A stretch of DNA of 21,139 bases, from assembly GCA_027577415.1 (NCBI GenBank), contig JANBQS010000321.1, positions 1 through 21,139 of the forward strand, read 5' to 3'. The DNA is from Coemansia sp. RSA 922. Lineage: Eukaryota; Kickxellomycota; Kickxellomycetes; Kickxellales; Kickxellaceae. A program made the position numbers and the translations under genes. The notes under the pieces were generated by a model. It worked only from the letters and a program-made list of their open reading frames with translations, did not search any database and was not told the DNA's origin. Each line of letters opens with the position of its first letter. The stretch's first letter is position 1. Of the stretch, positions 1 through 7,537 are shown in pieces.

Positions 1-672
1 ACAATTCTCTCACTACTATGAAATTTCTGGATACTCTTTAGATATTTGGACATTTGCACAGATGTGCTTGACCCTCAGTGATATGTCACTTGAGGGATGT
101 ATGCAAGCAAGGATATATGAGTTGCTCAAATGGCTTACAAGTTAGTGGTATTTCAATTTCAATTTCTTTATTTTTCTATTACTCAAAGATTAATGAGCAG
201 TGTATTAACAAGTCTAGCAACATATTTACAAGCTCTAGTGACCATGAAGCAGCCATGGGCATTTGCTGAGAAGGATTAGTGGAAGCATCTCATATGAACT
301 GCTACAGGCCTTAAAAAAAGTCGTGAACACCTTTCCTTCTTTTACTTTTACATGCTTTATTGGGTACATACATATATTCTACTTTACTACTATTGCTTTT
401 CCATGCAAAAGGATATCATATAGGTCGCAAAAAGAGCAAAATTAAAGTTGCCCAGCCCATTAGGGAAAATCGGGAATTATCACTCCCGATTTTCCCTAAT
501 TAAATCGATTCCCTAAATTCCCTAAAAAGTTGGGGGACTGGTCATGCCAACTCCTCCTTCACCATCGCTTGACCCAAAGGCGCAGTACAGCTTCCTGTCA
601 CCATCTCTACGGAGGAAAGGGATCATACTCTTAAAAACTAGATTATTTACACAAAAATTAGAGGAAGAAAGT
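1..672. other. Gene-free left edge
   Basis: I see no supportable gene here. The only open frames are short (about 60 codons), begin with non-ATG codons and have no coding character. The stretch is AT-rich, with an imperfect hairpin at 72-96 (CCCTCAGTGA paired with TCACTTGAGGG, one bulged base) and the perfect inverted repeat listed separately at 459-500. The right end is the 3' flank of the minus-strand PQ-loop gene. Confidence 0.6.
459..500. repeat. Perfect 17-bp inverted repeat, 8-nt loop
   Basis: Arms at 459-475 and 484-500 are exact reverse complements (left arm begins ATTAGGGAAAATCGGG) around the loop ATTATCAC. Two more CCCTAA words follow within 30 bases (513-530), so TTAGGG/CCCTAA words cluster here. 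It could be the end of a small non-autonomous element or a palindromic remnant; no second terminus or target-site duplication was found in the window. Confidence 0.85.
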
Positions 673-1938
673 TTAGCTTCGTCTCATAAGTGTGGTGGTC
701 TCAACGGTTGATCCCTTGCTGCGACTCCGGCTCTGACCCTTGCTGGCCATGCGACGCGCACGACGGCGGTGACGGCCACGTATGCTACCATCGTCTTCAG
801 GGTCAAAGTCGCTGATAGGGCTGTCACATGTGCTGCTACTGCCACCGCCACCATTGTCAATGCTGACGCCATTGTCGTCTTCGTCATCAGCGTCCTGGCG
901 CGATTTCGAGTAAAAGTAGCACTGCCACAAGATCAAGCACTCGAAGCCCAGAGTTCCCAAGGCGCCAGCAAGCCATGGCGCGTAGGCTATCAAGTAGTCG
1001 CGCTCGGTGGACATGGCCAAGATGGACATGCAAAAAGTGACGTTTCCCAAGACAGTGAATATAAACATTCCCGCAGACAGGCCCTCGGTTGACTGCGCGG
1101 TAAAGTTCCAGGCGATTTGTGGAATGTATGCGATAAAAAACATGGCGGCGGAGATGTACCCGAATACTTGCGACACAACATCAGTGACGTGCTGTGGATA
1201 GTGTGCGAGAAATATGCGTGTGCCGATGCCAGAGCCCAATAGTGCGATGAGAACTAAAAGCGATGTTCCAACGGCGCGTATGTTCTCGGCAGTCCCCAAT
1301 GCGCGCAACGTCTGTAGAGTTGACGTTTTTGTGGCAGAGATCGAGATGGCAGCAGAGGGCGCTAGTGTACCGTATATAAAGGAAGAGCCAGCTGCGCAGT
1401 TAGCAGGCCCTCTTTCTAGTAGAGCAGCACGCTCTGCTTCGCGGTACTCTGCTAACCGCTGTTTTGTGCGCTCGGGCCCCGAGTAGCGACAGGCGCGGCG
1501 GCCGCGACGTACCAACAGTGGCGGATGTTCTGCGCCCTCTGGCAACTGCGCGGCACCAAAGATATCATCGTCGCTCTTGCGATAACAAAACATCTGTGCC
1601 AACAGCACGATATCAGTGACTACAAAGTACAACGCGATGAGGATGGCTGGGAGCAATAGTCGGCCGACGTAGGCACCGAACCAGTCGGTAAAGTCGCCAG
1701 CCAGCCACATAAGGATAAAGCCCAAGCTGAGCCCGTCGCTGGACTTGCGCTTGTAGTTGAGCCAGAGCTGTGGCAAGAGTACAAACAGCCAGCAGCCAAA
1801 CGATATATACCCGAATATGTCTGATAGTACTGCGTTCATCGGTCGTGTGCCGCCGTCAGCTATTGTGTCTACCAAGCCCCGCGCATGCAGTGATGCCAGC
1901 ATCTGCTGTCTGTGCACGGTCACTAGGTATAAGTTCAT
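673..1938 (-). CDS. PQ-loop repeat membrane protein (Ypq/PQLC2-like)
   Basis: A 421-residue seven-helix-type PQ-loop protein, related to fungal Ypq1-3 and animal PQLC2, which move cationic amino acids across the vacuolar/lysosomal membrane. Two PQ-loop repeats are visible: FGYISFGCWLFVLLPQ (PQ near residues 56-57) and FGYISAAMFFIAYIPQ (PQ near 273-274), each followed by the SxxGLS-type segment (SSDGLSLG, STEGLSAG). The repeats are separated by a soluble linker of about 100 residues. The C-terminal tail of about 80 residues is acidic, then Gly/Ser-rich, then Arg/Ser-rich, ending MRRS. The start at 1938 is the first ATG in frame; the frame stays open further upstream but only through an A/T-rich leader without ATG. 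Later Met codons could also serve. Family is confident; substrate and membrane are inferred from relatives. Confidence 0.88.
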   Translation of the reverse strand: MNLYLVTVHRQQMLASLHARGLVDTIADGGTRPMNAVLSDIFGYISFGCWLFVLLPQLWLNYKRKSSDGLSLGFILMWLAGDFTDWFGAYVGRLLLPAILIALYFVVTDIVLLAQMFCYRKSDDDIFGAAQLPEGAEHPPLLVRRGRRACRYSGPERTKQRLAEYREAERAALLERGPANCAAGSSFIYGTLAPSAAISISATKTSTLQTLRALGTAENIRAVGTSLLVLIALLGSGIGTRIFLAHYPQHVTDVVSQVFGYISAAMFFIAYIPQIAWNFTAQSTEGLSAGMFIFTVLGNVTFCMSILAMSTERDYLIAYAPWLAGALGTLGFECLILWQCYFYSKSRQDADDEDDNGVSIDNGGGGSSSTCDSPISDFDPEDDGSIRGRHRRRARRMASKGQSRSRSKGSTVETTTLMRRS

Positions 1939-2358
1939 AGCGTAATAAGAAAAAAGATGAAGTGAGTTTGTACAGAACTGAAAAAGAAAAAAGATGAAAA
2001 ATTTTTTAAAGAGAAGAAAAGAAGAAAGAGTATCTTTTTTCCCCCACTTTTCTTGACAAATCAAGCAAACACAGACACCGGTGGGGTGCACTCTCAACCC
2101 CGACCGCTCATTTGCTACTTTACTCGGAGTATGACATCACCAGCTTTTGAGCCTCGCTCGCACACACTATGTCTTCGATTTACCAGGGACGCCACCATCG
2201 CAGAAAGGGTGGGAAATCGGCCTGCATCTCTTTCCACTCATATTTTCAGTTATTTTTTTGTATTTATAGTTGGAACATTCGTTCTTCTAATTCGAAGCGT
2301 CTCTCAATCTGCAATTTCAGTATCGAGCCTCTTTCACCCTTTACAGTCCGAGTGTAGC
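1939..2358. promoter_or_regulatory. Divergent intergenic region
   Basis: This 420-base gap separates the minus-strand PQ-loop gene from the plus-strand orphan at 2359, so it should contain both promoters. On the minus strand the leader just before the PQ-loop ATG is strongly pyrimidine-rich (purine-rich on the plus strand, about 1945-2040). No convincing TATA box was identified. The stretch is open in the plus frame upstream of 2359, but without an ATG start. Confidence 0.5.
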
Positions 2359-2733
2359 ATGAGCAACGGCGGCGCTCGCACATATTATGACGGCGCAGAA
2401 GGCGAGCGAACACCTCTTGTTTGCCAGCCCTATTGCCCACCTCCAGCGCCACTCTCGCCCGAAGATATAAGGCAGCGCCGCCGGTCGCTTGGTCTCGAGT
2501 CACAGTTGACTGTCGACGCGCGCAGCTACGACGGCACATGGCCAAACAGCACAGCTGCATCGGCACTACCCAGTCCATTACCGCTTTCGCCTGCTGCCTC
2601 CCAAGGCGGGGTGTACCACTCGAGCTACGGTTCTACGTCTGACGCAACTGGACGGCGGTGGGCGACTGCGAGCGTTTACCGGCCTAGTGGTTGCTGTGCT
2701 GCGGCGTGCGGCTCAGACAGCGCTGTCGATTAA
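2359..2733 (+). CDS. Hypothetical Pro/Ser/Ala-rich protein
   Basis: A 124-residue frame starting at the first in-frame ATG (MSNGGARTYY) and ending in SDSAVD. I do not recognise it. Composition is low-complexity and probably disordered: a GERTPL segment near residue 20, then Pro-rich stretches, an SPEDIRQRRRSLG segment with a basic run, Ser/Pro-rich spacer and a Cys-containing end (GCCAAAC). The third-position GC bias resembles neighbouring real genes, which supports coding. It lies between the PQ-loop gene (divergent) and the MFS gene (same strand, 294 bases downstream). It may be a short independent protein or the first exon or truncated N-terminus of a gene; the reading frame ends in an A run (ATTAAAAAAAACC), a place where a sequencing or mutational shift is easy. 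Confidence 0.45.
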   Translation: MSNGGARTYYDGAEGERTPLVCQPYCPPPAPLSPEDIRQRRRSLGLESQLTVDARSYDGTWPNSTAASALPSPLPLSPAASQGGVYHSSYGSTSDATGRRWATASVYRPSGCCAAACGSDSAVD

Positions 2734-2782
2734 AAAAAACCTCGGTCTTCATTGTGTAATATTCGCTTGCAATCGTAGATTC

Positions 2783-2804
2783 TCTAGAATTCCTTCTAGA
2801 ATTC
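2783..2804 (+). repeat. Tandem TCTAGAATTC direct repeat
   Basis: TCTAGAATTC occurs at 2783-2792 and again at 2795-2804, 12 bases apart and about 225 bases before the MFS start. The second copy contains TTCTAGAA, the core spacing of a heat-shock-factor site (TTCnnGAA). Whether it is a control site for the MFS gene is unknown. Confidence 0.5.
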
Positions 2805-3027
2805 TCGTCAAAAAAAGTAAAGAGTCGCACCAGTGTCGATCCCTACCTTTGAAGAAATCGCTAGGCCGCAAAAAAGAACATAGCGAAGCGCTAATGTATG
2901 ACCTAAGCACAGCTCGGTGCAGCTTGCCTGCGATCTTGTGCTGTTGTCCGCTATCAGCAAAAGCCCTGTTGAAACCTCCACCCGTTTCTTGTCTTTGCTT
3001 GTGCTCATTAATCCTTAATATTTAAAC

Positions 3028-4581
3028 ATGTCCATTAGAACGCCGAGCGCCAACAATGATGGTGGCGGAAGTGCTATCAAGCGCATGTTTCACAAGTGCA
3101 ACGAATTCCGGTCTACACCAGCCGCAGTCCTGATCGTCTCGACAATGGCAGTGTTTTCCGACACTGTCGTGTATGGCTTGATTGTACCATTCCTGCCTGA
3201 CATCCTGCAGAACAAGCTGGGGATGAGCTCGTCAGCCAACGGTATTCTGTTCGGCACCTTTGGTCTAGGCGTTTTGATCGGGGCGCCTATTTCAGCCTAC
3301 ATATCTGACAGATGGAACATGCGCAAATGGCCCATGGTCATCGGGCTAGTGGGACTGGGCGCCACATCGGTTCTGTTTGCGTTGGCTGATGCCTTTTGGG
3401 AGCTGGTGGTAGCACGTTTGGCGCAAGGCATATCGTCGGGAATTACTTGGGCTGTGGGTCTGGCCATGATAGCAGACGTATACAGCGGCGAGGGAATCGG
3501 CAAGGCCATGGGCGTAGCCTTCTCAGGCTTTACCATCGGATACCTTGGCGGACCTGTATTGGGTGGCGTCATATACGGCGCTGGTGGTAACCACGCAATT
3601 GCCATATTCGTCGGAGCCATTGCCGTAGTCGATCTGGTATTCAGATTGTTGCTTGTCGAGCCCAAGAATATGCAGGCAGTTCAGTCCTCACGAGCAAGCG
3701 AGCTGGCAGACCTAGATCCGACGCAAGCCGAAAAGCAAATACAAAGTACCACTAGCGCCGAGGTTAGCTCTACGCCTATTGAGGAGGTATCTCTGCCAAT
3801 TACTGCCGACAATGAGATCGGCGACATGAATTCCGGAGTTCAGACACATATCACCTGCTTGCCTGCAGCACGCACAATCGAGGGGGCAACTGACGCCAAC
3901 CCCGCGCCCTTAGAACGACGCACGACTATGTGGGACTTGCTCAAGGAGTGGCCAATTTTAGCCTGCTGCCTTGCTACCATTACAGTGACTGGTGCCTCCG
4001 GCTCGTTTGAGCCAACTCTGCCTATTCACATGGATGAGGAGTATGGATCGAGTCCGGCTATTATAGGCGTCGTGTTTATCGCGTTGGTCGTGCCCAGCAT
4101 GATTACTGGCATCCTAGTTGGTCGTTTCACGGATGACGAGCGCGTATTGAACTATCTGGCTCCCTACGGTCGCTTTGCTTTTATGATTATTGGCTCGGTG
4201 CTCGCTGCCATTGCTGTTGCCTGCGTTGGCGCCACGCGCAACATTGCAGGACTGGTGGTGAACTTGGCGGTCGTGGGGTTCCTGTGTGGCACTGCGGCTG
4301 TGCCTATTATGAGTACTATGGGTGTTCACGTCTACCGAATGGGCGGCGACGCCTACGCAAAGGTATACGCGTTGTTTAATATTGCTTACAGTATCGGCGT
4401 TATTGTTATTCCGACCGTGCTTCCCCCCGTAATGAACGCTGTGGGATTTGCTGCTACCATGGGCGTGGTGTCGGCTCTCCTTGTGTTTGGAGCTATTGTG
4501 CTGACCATTAAACCCACTCGCATGCTGCGCAAGTACGGCCGGTCGGCGTTTGTTGGTGACAACGCACGTACATTCTTATGA
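3028..4581 (+). CDS. MFS transporter, vesicular-amine/DHA1-like
   Basis: A 517-residue major facilitator superfamily protein with two six-helix halves. TM1 carries FSDTVVYGLIVPFLPDIL (about residues 43-60), typical of VMAT/DHA1-type proton antiporters. The TM2-3 loop has a motif-A-like SAYISDRWNMRKWP (89-102). TM5 carries the antiporter motif-C-like GYLGGPVLGG (171-180). A hydrophilic central loop of about 90 residues (212-300, Ser/Thr/Glu-rich) separates the halves, and the second half starts near LLKEWPILACC. Relatives export or sequester amines, polyamines and drugs by proton exchange in the vacuolar or plasma membrane; the actual substrate cannot be told from sequence. Start is the first ATG after a stop-containing leader with an A/T-rich TTAATATTTAAAC just upstream. 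It converges on the small gene ending at 4813. Confidence 0.9.
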   Translation: MSIRTPSANNDGGGSAIKRMFHKCNEFRSTPAAVLIVSTMAVFSDTVVYGLIVPFLPDILQNKLGMSSSANGILFGTFGLGVLIGAPISAYISDRWNMRKWPMVIGLVGLGATSVLFALADAFWELVVARLAQGISSGITWAVGLAMIADVYSGEGIGKAMGVAFSGFTIGYLGGPVLGGVIYGAGGNHAIAIFVGAIAVVDLVFRLLLVEPKNMQAVQSSRASELADLDPTQAEKQIQSTTSAEVSSTPIEEVSLPITADNEIGDMNSGVQTHITCLPAARTIEGATDANPAPLERRTTMWDLLKEWPILACCLATITVTGASGSFEPTLPIHMDEEYGSSPAIIGVVFIALVVPSMITGILVGRFTDDERVLNYLAPYGRFAFMIIGSVLAAIAVACVGATRNIAGLVVNLAVVGFLCGTAAVPIMSTMGVHVYRMGGDAYAKVYALFNIAYSIGVIVIPTVLPPVMNAVGFAATMGVVSALLVFGAIVLTIKPTRMLRKYGRSAFVGDNARTFL

Positions 4582-4812
4582 ATATAATTACAGGTTATAG
4601 ACTAATTTGTATATTAAATTAATTATAGAGATGACTTTGTTTGGAAATAAACTGACTGCTAATACCATTCGCAGCATCAAGACACTTGCCTTGAAAGGCT
4701 ACTTACCAGTTTGGCCATATTGGGAACGATGCTAAAAAGCGGGTTCAACAAAAATCCTTCATGTGGCATATAAAAATACACTACTCTCCGCTTTTCTAGT
4801 TGTGTAGATAGC

Positions 4813-5214
4813 TCAACTATGTTTTGCATGAAAAGTGGCAGCGTTTTCGGGCGTTGAGAACAAAACAACGGCAACATTATTGTGAAGTACATCATACCCA
4901 GCCATTGTGTAGTATGTGAGCGTTCTTTCGGACCGATTAATGCCATAGACGCATTTTTCATTCAAGTAGTTTGCAATGTCCATTTGATTTTTTCTGTACA
5001 CAGAACCGTCCAAGTTGTTTGCCTCTAGACTACAGATTAATTCCTCAACTGTTGCTGCATTTTTGCGGTCAACTGCAGCTACAACCTCTGGTTGGTTGTC
5101 GTTTAGTCTTGGGTCCCAAATAGCAATATATACGGGGTCAAAAGAGTTGACACTTTTCTCGGATAGAGGCGAGACGCTTGCAAAAGACATGGCAGTGGCA
5201 GTGGCAGTGGACAT
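4813..5214 (-). CDS. Small orphan protein, distant member of tandem family
   Basis: A 133-residue protein of unknown function. The first ATG in frame is at 5214; the frame is open further upstream, but that part has no ATG and is a pyrimidine-rich leader that only mimics a hydrophobic signal (runs of F and L), as also seen before the copy at 13814. A GCAGTG repeat gives MSTATATAM at the N-terminus. The body follows the order seen in the tandem genes at 12.7-15.6 kb: a strand-like PVYIAIWD (27-34), a QPE (41-43), an Ala-containing helix (52-60), then NNVAVVLFS..E..ATF (112-128), matching their FVF..E.TF. The promoter also shares their GGTC..ACC word. Homology to that family is my inference and is weaker than among the three tandem copies. 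A 115-residue C-terminal part beyond ATF is absent compared with the longest copy's tail length. Confidence 0.65.
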   Translation of the reverse strand: MSTATATAMSFASVSPLSEKSVNSFDPVYIAIWDPRLNDNQPEVVAAVDRKNAATVEELICSLEANNLDGSVYRKNQMDIANYLNEKCVYGINRSERTLTYYTMAGYDVLHNNVAVVLFSTPENAATFHAKHS

Positions 5215-5759
5215 GGGAATAGCAAAAGAAGAAGGGACAAATACGAAGAAAAAATATGTAGTGAAGAGAAAAAGGAAAAAGAGAAAAATAGGGCCAGCCA
5301 GACAAATATTTGAATGAAAAAAAGCTGGTAAGACCAAAATGCCTTGCTTTCAGCAAAAGAAAACCATTGATTGCCCGTTGTTGACTGAAAGCGGTGCAAT
5401 ATATTGCTGACTTGTCCAGTTTATTGAATATTGGATTTGCGCTCTTTGGGTCTTGCTACAAAAGCAGTCAGTGGGGGGAAAGGGCGCTGAAGGGTGAGGG
5501 CAATGTTTGAATGGATATTGGCAGCCAACGCTGCGTGTACGACCTGGTTGATGTACTCTTATATTCCATTTTTTACGTCTCACCACCCAGCTTGTAAACT
5601 CAAAGGCACACTCAAAGGCCATGCCACGACTTGCTGGCTTATTACAAAGGAGATTGAAAGGGAGTGCACTTTTACCTGCTTAGCACCAGCGTCTTTACCC
5701 GTCCACTCACTTTTATGTTTTGTAAGTCAAATGACATGGACTATATTATATTTATGTAG
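5215..5759. promoter_or_regulatory. Promoter and leader of the 4813-5214 gene; 3' flank of permease
   Basis: This gap of 545 bases lies between two minus-strand genes. On the minus strand it shows, moving toward the ATG: a C-rich stretch (about 5470-5500), the 12-bp palindrome GCAATATATTGC at 5396-5407, the GGTCTTACC motif at 5327-5335 and a long pyrimidine-rich leader (5215-5326). No other gene is supported; plus-strand open frames here read through the permease in antisense. Confidence 0.5.
5312..5335 (-). promoter_or_regulatory. GGTCTTACC plus T-tract, family promoter motif
   Basis: On the minus strand the sequence GGTCTTACCAGCTTTTTTT lies 112 bases before the ATG at 5214. The gene at 15180 has GGTCGCCAGCTTTTTT 89 bases before its ATG. 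The match, including the trailing AGC and T run, supports common ancestry of the two upstream regions. Confidence 0.5.
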
Positions 5760-7046
5760 TCATCTCTGCAAGGTGCTAACAGTGCCAATTAGAAATACAA
5801 GTATGCCGAACATCAGCGTTAGCCATCCACCTAGCCATTGCCACACCAAACAGCGCCAGCGAGTGGAGGTGGTATCGCCACTGCTGCCGAGCAAGGGTAG
5901 AACAGTACTAGCTGTGGGATGCGAACCAAAATCCATTGCGCTTTTCAGAGTAACGTCGGTACCGCCATGTAAGAATATAAGGGCCGGGAATATAAAGCTA
6001 ATGGTAGTTGCAGTCGCAGCGCCAACCAACTCATATGCTACTCCAAGGTCAGTGCAGTTAGCAGCAACTACACACACAAATGTCAGCACTGATACCGTTA
6101 ACAGCGACTCTAGCACACGGCCACTGACCCTCCTTTGCTGCGAGTGGATATGGAGCAAGTGCGTGAATGTGTCGCGAATCGGGTAAAAGCTGAGCGGAAA
6201 AGTGAGAACAAGTGTCAGGCAAAACAACACTCGGGCAATGTTCACGTAGGCGTCAGTAGTCGGAAAGTTTAGAAAAATGTTTGCCTGAACCCCTGAGCCA
6301 AAGCTTGCCAGTCCAATTGCTGCAAACGCACAGCAAAGAGCAATGGCTATCCACGTGGCTATAGTTGTAGCACGCTTCCAGTTCTTCATTGTGCGCTCGC
6401 GCAATCCCAAGAAATTCTGGAATGCCGCATGAGCCGAGCAGTACGAAAAGCAGAGGACGCCCAGTGCGCGGAACACGTGTGGGCCTATCACTACGGGATA
6501 GTCTGTCGCCGTGGCAACAGATGCATACACTGGGGCTCGAACGGCGATAATTAGCAGGATTACTGGCAGAGCGGCTATTGAGACGACCGAGTACTTTGCC
6601 AGAGGCCCCGAGTGCCTAAAGAGCAAAAGCGGCAGGACAAAAATATATGCCACTATAGCAATGGCAACCGTGCGCGTAAGCCACTCTTGTGCGGGCAGAT
6701 ATGTCTGGCGCAGGCTCGAGGAAATGTCGCCCAAAATTACCAGATATGTAGTGACAACGCCGACCAGTGAGACAATGATCGATGCACTCAATGCCTGGTA
6801 TCCAAAAGTTCCCAGCGTTATCTGTGCCACCTCTGAATAGTGCATGGCGCCAACTCGCTTGCCCGTCAGGACCAAAGTATATATTGCAAACTGCGACACG
6901 AGTCCGACGACCACCAACATTGCCAGTCCGGTAGCCATGCCGGCGTTGCTCAGGGCATATGGAAGACCGATGATGCCAGAGCCAATAATCGAGTTGAGTA
7001 CGTTAAAGACGGCGCCATTGACAGAGTTGGTTCCAGGTACGTCCAT
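5760..7046 (-). CDS. AAAP-family amino-acid permease (AVT/SLC38-like)
   Basis: A 428-residue integral membrane protein with about eleven hydrophobic helices, matching the amino acid/auxin permease family (Aa_trans). The hallmark first helix region NVLNSIIGSGIIGLPYALSN (residues 16-35) contains the GSGIIGLPYA signature with the unwound helix-1 glycine stretch. A later FRALGVLCFSYCSAHAAFQN resembles the family's helix-6 region. Fungal AVT5/6/7 and animal SLC38A11-type proteins export or exchange neutral or acidic amino acids at the vacuole; substrate here is inferred only at family level. The start ATG at 7046 is the first in frame after an upstream TGA. The protein has almost no soluble N-terminal extension, unlike AVT1/3/4-type proteins with long N-terminal tails, so AVT5-7-like is the closer fit. 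It is divergent from the Swt1-like gene. Confidence 0.9.
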   Translation of the reverse strand: MDVPGTNSVNGAVFNVLNSIIGSGIIGLPYALSNAGMATGLAMLVVVGLVSQFAIYTLVLTGKRVGAMHYSEVAQITLGTFGYQALSASIIVSLVGVVTTYLVILGDISSSLRQTYLPAQEWLTRTVAIAIVAYIFVLPLLLFRHSGPLAKYSVVSIAALPVILLIIAVRAPVYASVATATDYPVVIGPHVFRALGVLCFSYCSAHAAFQNFLGLRERTMKNWKRATTIATWIAIALCCAFAAIGLASFGSGVQANIFLNFPTTDAYVNIARVLFCLTLVLTFPLSFYPIRDTFTHLLHIHSQQRRVSGRVLESLLTVSVLTFVCVVAANCTDLGVAYELVGAATATTISFIFPALIFLHGGTDVTLKSAMDFGSHPTASTVLPLLGSSGDTTSTRWRCLVWQWLGGWLTLMFGILVFLIGTVSTLQR

Positions 7047-7537
7047 TCCCTTGAGTGCAAATACTCGGTATATGCTAGGCGGCCTGAGTAAGGCAAAGCA
7101 AGACGGTCAAGTATACTGGCTGCTGGTAATGTAGACAAGGCTAGCGTAGGTGCGAGAGAAGTAAATGCTCGGTGAAACAAAATACGAAGAGATGAAGTGT
7201 CTTCAACATCCTGACTCCTGGCAGCCCGCCTACAAGCTGACTGCCTGTGCTTGTGCCTTTTGTCTGCTCGTGACTGACTTTACTCGCACATTGGTAATCC
7301 CGCGAGCAAGGCACGTGAGTGTATCTAATTGCGTGCTTCCATGCTGATCACTCTACCATACACAGGTAATAAATCAAGACAGACAATAGGTGATACCAGC
7401 AACACCACAGAATGATTGTTTAGTCTTTTTGGGGGGAAAAAGATTGGCGCTCTCATGTTGTCTCTGTTGTCAATATTTTCAGGGTTTTTTTTTCTCGAGT
7501 CATTCACATTTTAATTCACGGCATTCGAGCGAGCATT
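7047..7537. promoter_or_regulatory. Divergent promoter region, permease / Swt1-like gene
   Basis: This 491-base region sits between two divergent genes. A palindromic E-box CACGTG lies at 7312-7317, near the middle, and could serve a bHLH factor acting on either side. A pyrimidine-rich run (about 7477-7496) precedes the plus-strand start at 7538. No additional gene is supported. Confidence 0.5.

Noticed and set aside
1939..2097. N-terminal extension of the PQ-loop protein
   Set aside because: It would need a TTG start and runs through a purine/pyrimidine tract; the first ATG at 1938 precedes the first predicted helix with adequate spacing.
4769..4779. TATAAAAATAC on the plus strand, identical to the box before the 15180 gene
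   Set aside because: It lies in the 3' flank between convergent genes and only a 12-codon frame follows; A/T-rich chance match is likely.
5215..5337. Hydrophobic N-terminal extension (signal-anchor look) of the 4813-5214 protein
   Set aside because: The extension has no ATG (it would begin at TTG), and is a pyrimidine-rich leader read as Phe/Leu; the same artefact appears upstream of the 13814 gene where a TATA box falls inside the extension.
5494..6186. 230-codon plus-strand open frame
   Set aside because: Mostly antisense to the AAAP permease and without an ATG-led coding character of its own; the minus-strand gene has clear family motifs.
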